From Microbacteriaceae bacterium VKM Ac-2854 (GTDB taxonomy: Bacteria; Actinomycetota; Actinomycetes; Actinomycetales; Microbacteriaceae), in the NCBI GenBank assembly GCA_013205085.1, contig JABMLH010000007.1:62001-126000 (forward strand): a stretch of DNA of 64,000 bases, read 5' to 3'. This document shows, piece after piece, positions 52,929 through 60,455 of this stretch. The position numbers and the translations under genes are program-made. Below the pieces are notes generated by a model that was given only the letters and a program-made list of their open reading frames with translations, made no database searches and had not been told where the DNA came from. Within the stretch, counting starts at the first letter, position 1. Each line of letters begins with the position of its first letter.

Positions 52929-54212
52929 CTACGTGGTCTTCACCGCGTTGTCGCCGTGATTGCCGATGACCTCGTACGCGGTCGAGCCGACGGCTCGGAC
53001 GGGCTTGGCGTTCATGTGGCCGGTCGCCCACTGATTGCCCACAACGGCGAGGGCCGTCACATTCGTGGCCTGCACGCAGTGGGTCCAGCCGGCGCCCGCA
53101 TCCTCGCACGCGAAGATGTTGCCCGTGACGTTGAATCCGGTCGTGCGCGCGGTGGTCGAGACGCCGGTGATCTGGATGGCGGGGTAGGTGTTCGCGGCCG
53201 CCTTGCCGCCGTTCGAGATCGCGTTGCCCACGATCTGGATCTCGGCCAGGTCGCTGGTCAGCCAGGCGGGCATCGTGTAGACGAGAGACTGCTTGCGCGC
53301 GCCCTCCATGATGTTGTTGGCGATCGTGATCCGCCGGTTGCCGCGCAGCTCGATGTTCGTCTGCGGGGATCCGTCGAGGTGGTTCGCGAGGATCCGCAGC
53401 GGCCCGCCCTCGACCGAGATGTTGGTCTCGCTGGAGCCGATGTTGTTCTCCACGATCCAGGAGTCGATCAGTCGGTAGCTCGCCCAGATGCCGATCCCGG
53501 TGCACTGGTCGATGTTGCAGCGCTGGATGCGGTTCAGCAGGCCCAGATCGCCGAAGGTGCCGTCGTTGAGTCGGATGCCGTATCCGGTCCAGCCGTACAG
53601 CTGCAGTCCCTCGAAGGTCGTTTTGTCGATGTGCGCCGAGATGCACGGCGAGCCGAGGTAGGCGCCGTCGAGGATGAGGTTCTCCAGGCGGCAGGTGTCC
53701 CAGGCTCCGGTGATGATCGGCGCGTTCGTCGTCGCCCGGATGCGCGTGGCGAGTTCGCCGGCGCCGCGGATCGCGATCGCCGCGAGTCCGCCGGCCCGCC
53801 CGATCGATCCCGAGACCTGGTAGATGCCACGCGGGAACCAGATCGTGCCGCCGTAGCTGGCCACCGCCGCATCGATGGCGGCGTTGATCGCGGCGAGGTC
53901 GTCCGTCACGCCGTCGCCGACTGCGCCGAAGTCCTGCACGTTGTACACCAGCTCACCCTGGCCCACCGGGGGAGTGCCGCCGGCCGTCTTCACCTCGTCG
54001 GGCAACTGATCCAGCGGCACCACGGCATCCGTGTCGAGCGCTGCGACGCCGCCGGCCTCGCCGACCTCGGAGTGCAGCACCGGATCCGTGGGGGCGGCGA
54101 GGGCCGCGGGGGCGGTGCGGGCCGGGACGAGACCGGGGGCCGCGCCCGCGAGAGGGGAGGCGAGCAGTCCGCGGCGGCTGAGCTCGCCGGCGACGAAGAG
54201 GGGGGATGACAT
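52929..54212 (-). CDS. Tat-exported right-handed beta-helix protein, pectate-lyase-like
   Basis: A 427-residue protein with a Tat signal [12 protein letters not shown] at residues ~12-23, so likely exported folded. The mature part starts with the Pectate_lyase_3/GH28-like motif VQDFGAVGDGVTDDLAAINAAID, then repeating strand turns (RLENLILDG, NIDQCTGIG, RITIANNIMEG, EIQIVGNAISNG) that make a parallel beta-helix. Such folds cleave or bind acidic or other polysaccharides. It lies divergent to the polysaccharide synthesis genes and may trim or modify their product. The ATG at 54212 is preferred to 54290. A catalytic triad cannot be assigned from sequence. Confidence 0.82.
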   Translation of the reverse strand: MSSPLFVAGELSRRGLLASPLAGAAPGLVPARTAPAALAAPTDPVLHSEVGEAGGVAALDTDAVVPLDQLPDEVKTAGGTPPVGQGELVYNVQDFGAVGDGVTDDLAAINAAIDAAVASYGGTIWFPRGIYQVSGSIGRAGGLAAIAIRGAGELATRIRATTNAPIITGAWDTCRLENLILDGAYLGSPCISAHIDKTTFEGLQLYGWTGYGIRLNDGTFGDLGLLNRIQRCNIDQCTGIGIWASYRLIDSWIVENNIGSSETNISVEGGPLRILANHLDGSPQTNIELRGNRRITIANNIMEGARKQSLVYTMPAWLTSDLAEIQIVGNAISNGGKAAANTYPAIQITGVSTTARTTGFNVTGNIFACEDAGAGWTHCVQATNVTALAVVGNQWATGHMNAKPVRAVGSTAYEVIGNHGDNAVKTT

Positions 54213-54342
54213 GAGGGTGACGTTCCGGCACGCCGAGGGCCGCGTCAAGCTCCCGTCTCCGGGGCAACGGATGAAGCGACCAAGACTCATTCACCGAATG
54301 GGGGCTGTCGCTGGCCGACGGATGCCGGTTGACTCGGCCCCC

Positions 54343-56667
54343 ATGGCGCGCGATCCGGGACTCAAGACGTTCGACCTCGTCGTGGCCGGTGTGCTGGCGC
54401 TGATCGCCCTCGGCATCGTCGGCTACTCCACGTTCCTGCTCATCCGCACCCCGCCGTTGAGCTGGGCCTTCGTCGTCGCGTTCGGCCTGGCGGTCATCCT
54501 CTGCGCCGCCTACCGGATCGACCTCGGCCGCCGATCGGGCATGCCGATGATGGGCATCGTGGTGCCGCTGCTGCTGATCGCGCAGCCGGGCGCCGATCCG
54601 TTCCGCCTGGTCGGCATCTGGACGGCCGCGCTCTTCGTCGCGCAGATGCTGCATACCCGCAACGTCATCGTCGCCGGCTACATCAGCGGGCTCGGCGCCC
54701 TCGCGGCCCTCGCCTACGTCGAGGTCTTCGACCTCATGCGCGACTCCGGGGTGCCCTTTCCGATCGACCTGCTGGTGGCCACCGCGGTGTATCTCCTCGT
54801 CATTCTCGGCATCGACTTCATCCGCCAACGCGGGCGGTGGGGGCTGAATCACGAGCTCGGCTTCGGCGGGCTGATCCCGCGCCGGATCGCACAGGTCTTC
54901 GCTCTGCTGTGGGGGCTCGGCTCGGTGCTGTACTTCCTCGACCGCACCGTGGTGCCGGCGATGGCGAACGACCCGGCGATCGAGCAGAGCCCGATGCTCG
55001 TGCTCGTCGTCTCGGCGATCATCTTCGCGGTCGCGATGTCGGCGCAGGTGGGCGAGGTGCAGCGCCGGCTCTCCGCGGTGGTGTCCGCCGCCACGTCGCT
55101 GCCGTGGCGCACCCTCGCGGAGGCCGAGGAGCGGGTCACCGACGCGACCCGGCACTCCATCCAAGCGGATGCCGTGGCCATGAGCCCGGACCCGGCGACG
55201 GGCACCGACATCGGCGCCGCCGTCGAGCTGCCGGGCGGCGGACTGCGCTACCTGGTCGCGACGCGGGGGCTGAGCTCCTCGCCGTTCACGGACGACGATG
55301 AGCGGGTGCTCGGCGCCCTGGCGCACCTGGCCACCGACACTCTGCGCGCCCGCGCCGACGTCGAGACCCTGCAGCGCTCCGTCGACACGGACGCGCTCAC
55401 CGGCCTGCCCAACTACCGCGCGTTCCAGGCGGCGCTCGCCGAATCCAACGCGGTGCGGGCGGGTGACGACGCGATCGCCGTGCTCTTCATCGACCTCGAC
55501 GACTTCAAGAACCTCAACGACGGCCGCGGGCACCACGTGGGCGACAAGATGTTGAAGCTGGTGGGCACCCGGCTCGCCGAGACGGTCGGCGACACCGGGT
55601 TCGCGGCTCGGGTGGGTGGCGACGAATTCGTGGTCATCCTGCAGGAGCTCTCCTCGCTGGACGAGGCGCGAGAGCGCACGGACGCCTTGGTCGAGGCGGT
55701 CAGCCGCGTCGAGACGGTGGACGGCGACACCCTCGCCCCGGTGGTCAGCATCGGCGTCGCCTACTCGCCGAGCAAGGAGCGCGACCCGGCGCAACTGGTG
55801 ATCGACGCCGACCAGAGCATGCTGGCGCTGAAACGCTCGCGGCACGGTGAGCGCCATCGCACCAGCGGCTTCGACGTCGCCGCTTCGCGGAGCAACCCGG
55901 TGACGGATGCGGTGATCGCCGCGGTGCAGGATGGCGCACTGGAGGTGGCGTATCAGCCCATCGTCGAGGTGGCCACCGGCACGATCTGGGCCTTCGAGGC
56001 CCTGGTGCGTCTGACGGATCCCGTTCTCGGCCCGATCCCGCCGATCACGATCATCCGCAAGGTGAAGACCCTCGGCCTGCTCGACGAGCTCACCGTGCAG
56101 GTGACCGAGAAGGCGATGCAGGCGGCGATGCAGTTCCGCGCGACGAACGCCGGCGTCACCTGCATGACGGTGAACGTCGACCTGCCGCAGATCGCCGAGA
56201 ACCGCCTCGGAGCGTTCCTTCGCGGGCTGCCCGACCGTTTTCCGGAGCTGCGGATCTGCATCGAGCTGAACGAGCGCTCGCTGCGACTGGCCAGCGACGC
56301 GCTACGCAGGCAGGCGCAGGTGCTGCGGGATTCCGGTGTCCTGATCGCCCTGGATGATTACGGCTCGGAGAGTTCCTCGGTGGCCGCGATCGCCACCTTC
56401 CCACTGGACATCATCAAGATCGATCGCAATCTCATCCTCGATCTGAGCGATATCCGACAACGCGAGATCGTGCGATCTATTCAGGCCTATTCGGATGCGG
56501 TGGGCTTTCGAGTAGTGGTGGAAGGAGTGGAGGATAAGGGCTCACTGACGATTCTTCGAGAACTCGGCGTGACCGATGTGCAGGGCTTCCTCTACGGCCG
56601 TCCTGACACACTAACGGGGTTGGAAAAGCGGCTTCTGGCGACAGGATCGATTGCCGTCGTCCTTTAG
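54343..56667 (+). CDS. Membrane GGDEF-EAL protein, c-di-GMP turnover
   Basis: A 774-residue protein with six or so spans in residues 10-230, then a GAF-like linker, a GGDEF domain and an EAL domain. The GGDEF motif (G425-F429 in RVGGDEFVVIL) is intact, so it may synthesise c-di-GMP. An inhibitory RxxD site is not seen at its usual position. The EAL domain begins FEALVRL (E552) and keeps VNVDLPQ, ELNERSL, DDYGSE, KIDRNLI and VVEGVED, so it could also degrade c-di-GMP. First gene of the polysaccharide set. The start is uncertain: in-frame ATGs occur at 54298 and 54322, none with a good ribosome site. Confidence 0.9.
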   Translation: MARDPGLKTFDLVVAGVLALIALGIVGYSTFLLIRTPPLSWAFVVAFGLAVILCAAYRIDLGRRSGMPMMGIVVPLLLIAQPGADPFRLVGIWTAALFVAQMLHTRNVIVAGYISGLGALAALAYVEVFDLMRDSGVPFPIDLLVATAVYLLVILGIDFIRQRGRWGLNHELGFGGLIPRRIAQVFALLWGLGSVLYFLDRTVVPAMANDPAIEQSPMLVLVVSAIIFAVAMSAQVGEVQRRLSAVVSAATSLPWRTLAEAEERVTDATRHSIQADAVAMSPDPATGTDIGAAVELPGGGLRYLVATRGLSSSPFTDDDERVLGALAHLATDTLRARADVETLQRSVDTDALTGLPNYRAFQAALAESNAVRAGDDAIAVLFIDLDDFKNLNDGRGHHVGDKMLKLVGTRLAETVGDTGFAARVGGDEFVVILQELSSLDEARERTDALVEAVSRVETVDGDTLAPVVSIGVAYSPSKERDPAQLVIDADQSMLALKRSRHGERHRTSGFDVAASRSNPVTDAVIAAVQDGALEVAYQPIVEVATGTIWAFEALVRLTDPVLGPIPPITIIRKVKTLGLLDELTVQVTEKAMQAAMQFRATNAGVTCMTVNVDLPQIAENRLGAFLRGLPDRFPELRICIELNERSLRLASDALRRQAQVLRDSGVLIALDDYGSESSSVAAIATFPLDIIKIDRNLILDLSDIRQREIVRSIQAYSDAVGFRVVVEGVEDKGSLTILRELGVTDVQGFLYGRPDTLTGLEKRLLATGSIAVVL

Positions 56668-56775
56668 GATTGCGACAGAACGGGCCTGCCAGACCCCCAG
56701 CCGTTCGGTTCTCTGCCCTCTGTGTCGAAACCCGAAATCGACATGTTCCAGTCTGCCGATCGGAAAAGGACACCG

Positions 56776-58761
56776 GTGCTTCGCACGTTCTCCACCCCCG
56801 CCATTGCTCTCGCGCTCGCCGCGGCATTCGTGATCACCCCGCTCACCCCGGCCTTCGCGGATGACGTGATCGACCCCGCGACGGGGGCGGTCATCGACGC
56901 CCTCGCCCAGCCCGGCTCGATCTCGATCGCCGCCGGTTCTCAGGTGCAGTACCTCACTCTGCCGATCGCGGCCGGGGTGACCCCGAACCGCCTGATCGCG
57001 ACCGTGACGGACACCGCGCCCACGACCGGGACGTTGAGCGTGATCGTCTCGGGTCGGATCGTGCAGACCCTGGACGCTGCGACGCTGACTGCGCTCGATG
57101 TGCCGCTGGAAGCCGGAGACGTGGTCGACGGGGTGCTCGCCGTGGGCTTCCAACTGGACAGCGCCGACGCGACCGGTGGGGTGCTCTGCGGCGCGGCGAC
57201 CGGCCGCGACCTGACCATCGACGACGTCTCCCTGGTGGCCGACACCATCGCCGCCCCGCCGTCGACCTTGGCCGAGTTCTTCTCGCCGGCGATCACCACG
57301 ATCGACGTGGTGATCCCCGATGGCTCCGACGACGACCTGCGTGCAGCGGGCCTCTCGGCGGTCGGTTCGCTGGCCGACCGCTACGACTCCGGAACCGCGA
57401 TCACCCTGCGCGAGGCGGGATCCGCCGCTCCGGCCCTGAACCCGGCGCAGAGCCGCGTCGTCGAGTTCACGGCAGGCAGCGGCGACGTGACCACCACGAT
57501 CGACCCGACCGATGTCGCGACGGTGCAGATCTCCGGTGACGAGGCGAAGCTCGCCGCCGCCGGAGCGGCCCTCGGTAGCGCATACGCCGGGCTGGCCGCG
57601 AGCGTCACAACGAGTGGCCTGAGCCAGACGGTGACCCCCTCCAGCTCGCTGGAGCACAGCCTGGCCGACTTCGGTGCCGAGCGCATCGTGCTCGGCTCGG
57701 CCGCACAGGCCGCGAGCTACACCACCGTGTCGCAGGCGGCCTTCGGCGGCCCGGTCTCCTCCGTCGAACTCGGCCTGGTCGGCACGCACTCCGCGATTCC
57801 GAGCGGCATCACCGCCACCATGAACGTCTACTGGAACGACTTCCTGATCGGCTCCTCGGTGCTGGGCGCCGAGACCGCGATCGACGAGAAGCTCACGGTG
57901 CCGACGAGTGTGCTCACCGCGTCGAACGGGCTGAGTGTCCGGCTCTCGGCCGCGACCACTGACGGCGGGCTCTGCATCGGCTCCGGCTCGGTGCCGATCG
58001 AGCTCTTCCTCGACGGCGGCGCGAGTACTGTGACCGGGGTGCGCGGCGAATCCGTCTCGCCCGGCTTCGAGCGCTTCCCGCAGGCCTTCGGCGGCGCGCT
58101 CACCGTCGCCTTCGGCGATGAAGCGGGCGGAGCGGATGCGGCGGCCGCGGCGGGTGCGATCGTCGCGTCCCTGCAGCGCATCGCTCCGGATCCGTTCGCC
58201 GTGACCGTCGTGCCGGCCGACGACTTCGTCTCCTCCGATCTCTCGGGTGTGCTGGTCGGTGCCTCCGCCGACGACGCCGAGGCGCTGAAGACGCCGCTTC
58301 GTCTGTCGGCGTTCACCGCCATCGCGGGCACCGGCGTGGACTTCGGCGTCGACACGGGCGCCGCCTACGCGGCGCTGCAGGCGTTCAGCACCGACGGCCG
58401 CGACGTCGTGCTGCTGGGCGGATTCGCGCCGGAGGGTACCGATCCGGCATCGGCATCGCCGCTGCAGTCGGGCATCGGCGCGTACCTCGACGCGCTGCCC
58501 GGCGGTTGGTCCGCGCTCTCGGGCAACCTGCTGGTGAACCTGGCCGGCGCGGATGAGCCGGTGCAGCTGGACAGCAACGAGATCACGCCGCAGGCGGAGG
58601 TGAAGGACGACTTCTCGGGCTACGCGATCTGGTTGGTGCTCGCGATCGTGGTGATCGCGGCGCTGATCCTCGCGGGCTGGCTCGTGCGCCGCCGCCGAAA
58701 GCGCAAGGTCGCGGAGTACGTCGACGCGCAGGAGCGCGCCGCCGATACTCCCACGGACTGA
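56776..58761 (+). CDS. BcsB-like secreted, membrane-anchored protein
   Basis: A 661-residue extracytoplasmic protein. The signal peptide (LRTFSTPAIALALAAAFVIT, cleavage near AFA-DD) is followed by alternating beta-sandwich and alpha/beta modules: LPIAAGVTPNRLIATVTDT, then LAEFFSPAITTIDVVIPDG, then a second pair (VELGLVGTHSAIPSGITATM, FGGALTVAFGDEAGG). A C-terminal membrane span (YAIWLVLAIVVIAALILAGW) ends in a basic tail RRRRKRK. This order, carbohydrate-binding and flavodoxin-like pairs plus C-terminal anchor, is that of BcsB, the partner of cellulose synthase. The GTG at 56776 has an AAGGA site; a GTG at 56722 is the longer option. Confidence 0.82.
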   Translation: MLRTFSTPAIALALAAAFVITPLTPAFADDVIDPATGAVIDALAQPGSISIAAGSQVQYLTLPIAAGVTPNRLIATVTDTAPTTGTLSVIVSGRIVQTLDAATLTALDVPLEAGDVVDGVLAVGFQLDSADATGGVLCGAATGRDLTIDDVSLVADTIAAPPSTLAEFFSPAITTIDVVIPDGSDDDLRAAGLSAVGSLADRYDSGTAITLREAGSAAPALNPAQSRVVEFTAGSGDVTTTIDPTDVATVQISGDEAKLAAAGAALGSAYAGLAASVTTSGLSQTVTPSSSLEHSLADFGAERIVLGSAAQAASYTTVSQAAFGGPVSSVELGLVGTHSAIPSGITATMNVYWNDFLIGSSVLGAETAIDEKLTVPTSVLTASNGLSVRLSAATTDGGLCIGSGSVPIELFLDGGASTVTGVRGESVSPGFERFPQAFGGALTVAFGDEAGGADAAAAAGAIVASLQRIAPDPFAVTVVPADDFVSSDLSGVLVGASADDAEALKTPLRLSAFTAIAGTGVDFGVDTGAAYAALQAFSTDGRDVVLLGGFAPEGTDPASASPLQSGIGAYLDALPGGWSALSGNLLVNLAGADEPVQLDSNEITPQAEVKDDFSGYAIWLVLAIVVIAALILAGWLVRRRRKRKVAEYVDAQERAADTPTD

Positions 58762-58763
58762 TC

Positions 58764-60455
58764 GTGACCACGGTGCTCGCTCCGGTGCGGCGGCATGCCG
58801 AGCCGACGCCCGAGCGGCGCGAGGCCTGGCTGGCGACCGCCTGGCGGGTGCTCGGCGAGCCGGTCACCGGCCGGAAGGTGCCCGGCACCGTGGTGGTGCT
58901 GGTGGTCTCGTTGATCGTGGGCTTCATCGCCTGCCTGGTGACGACCTCCTCGGGCATCAACCTCGCCTACGCGGATACGCAGAGCCACCTCGCGATCTCG
59001 CGGCGCATCTTCGACTCGAAGGCGCCCGGATTCACGCAGCTGGGCACGGTGTGGCTGCCGATCCCGAGCCTGATCCTGATCCCGTTCGTGCAGTCGCTCT
59101 GGCTCTGGCACACCGGCTGGGCGGCCGGCCTGCTGGGCATGGTGTGTCTGGCCGGCACGGCCTGCGGCGTGTACCGGATCTCGGCGCGGGTCGGGCACCT
59201 GCGCGCCGGACGGATCACCGCGGTGCTGCTGGTGCTGGCGAATCCGAGCGTGCTCTACGCGTTCTCGACCGCGATGACCGAGCCCGTGCTGATCCTCACC
59301 ATGGTCGGCTGCTTCGCCGGGCTCGCGCACTGGGTGACCAGCAGGCGCAACCTCAGCGCCGGCGAGATGATGGTGTTCTCGGGGCTGCCCGCCGCGGCTG
59401 CGACGCTCTCCCGCTACGAGGGCTGGGTGCTCGTGGTCGGCGGCACCTTCGTGGTGCTGCTGGTGGCGTGGCGACGCACCGCCTCCTTCCGCTACGGCTT
59501 CAAGATGGCGTGCGCATTCGGCATCCTGCCGCTGGTCGCGATCCTCTGGTGGTTGACGTACAACTTCACGATCTACGGCAACGCGCTGGAGTTCGCGACG
59601 GGGGAGTACTCCGCGTCAGCGTTGCAGAAGGCGACGGCCGACGCGGGTCTGCTCGCCTACCAGGGCAATGTGGGCCTCACGCTCTGGAGCTACAACTGGG
59701 CCGTGCTGGAGACCTCCGGGCTGATCACCGTCGCGCTGGGAATCGCCGGCGCGCTGGTGCTGGCCTGGAAGCGCGGTATCTCGGACGACGCGCTGGTGAT
59801 CTGGCTGATGATCGTCTCCTACGCCTTCTCGCTGCTGAGCCTGTACCTCGGCCAGACGCACATGAACAACGACCACACGCTGCCGACGAACTGGTGGAAC
59901 AACCGCTACGCGCTCTCGGTGCTGCCCTTCCTGGCCGTGCTGGCGGCGGTGGGGGTGGACGCGTTCCGGCGGCTGCCCCGGATCGGCGTCGGCGCGCTCG
60001 GGCTGGTGGTGCTGCTGCTCGGCGGGCAGACGGTGTGGTGGGCGCAGGATCTGAACCGCTCGGCCGTGATCGCCGAGGCGACCGGGTACATGGGGCTGAT
60101 GGATCGCTCCGGCGCTTTCGCGGCGTCGGCCTACCTGCGGGAGAACTACGACGGCGGCGGTGTGCTGATCGACGAGTCCGCGGCCGGCAACGCCCTGTTG
60201 CCGCTGATCGGCATCCCGCTGAGCGACTACTACAACCGCTCGACGGGTGAGCTCTTCGACGAGGCCCTCGCGCAGCCGTACACGCACGCGAAGTGGGTGT
60301 TCGTGACGACGGCGGATGCGCCGGGCCTGAGCGAGACCGGCGTGGCGGATCTGGTCTACGCGTCGATCACGAAGGACCACTCGTTCGACACCCGCTACCG
60401 GGTCGCCTTCGCCCAGGGGAACTACGTGATCTACGAACGGTTGGGAGAGTCGTGA
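58764..60455 (+). CDS. Multi-spanning GT-C-type glycosyltransferase
   Basis: A 563-residue membrane enzyme with roughly ten to twelve spans. The first loop has LAYADTQSHLAISRRIFDS, whose acidic residue is the probable catalytic Asp of GT-C enzymes (PMT/ArnT type, GT39-like). A C-terminal soluble part (residues ~450-560) lies outside. These enzymes use polyprenyl-linked sugars. It begins 2 bases after the BcsB-like gene and overlaps the synthase gene by 4 bases, so all three are one unit. Its sugar and acceptor are not predictable. Confidence 0.8.
   Translation: MTTVLAPVRRHAEPTPERREAWLATAWRVLGEPVTGRKVPGTVVVLVVSLIVGFIACLVTTSSGINLAYADTQSHLAISRRIFDSKAPGFTQLGTVWLPIPSLILIPFVQSLWLWHTGWAAGLLGMVCLAGTACGVYRISARVGHLRAGRITAVLLVLANPSVLYAFSTAMTEPVLILTMVGCFAGLAHWVTSRRNLSAGEMMVFSGLPAAAATLSRYEGWVLVVGGTFVVLLVAWRRTASFRYGFKMACAFGILPLVAILWWLTYNFTIYGNALEFATGEYSASALQKATADAGLLAYQGNVGLTLWSYNWAVLETSGLITVALGIAGALVLAWKRGISDDALVIWLMIVSYAFSLLSLYLGQTHMNNDHTLPTNWWNNRYALSVLPFLAVLAAVGVDAFRRLPRIGVGALGLVVLLLGGQTVWWAQDLNRSAVIAEATGYMGLMDRSGAFAASAYLRENYDGGGVLIDESAAGNALLPLIGIPLSDYYNRSTGELFDEALAQPYTHAKWVFVTTADAPGLSETGVADLVYASITKDHSFDTRYRVAFAQGNYVIYERLGES

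Noticed and set aside
52929-54290. Longer start of the beta-helix protein at 54290
   Set aside because: It would place 26 extra residues before the Tat signal, which normally begins near the N-terminus.
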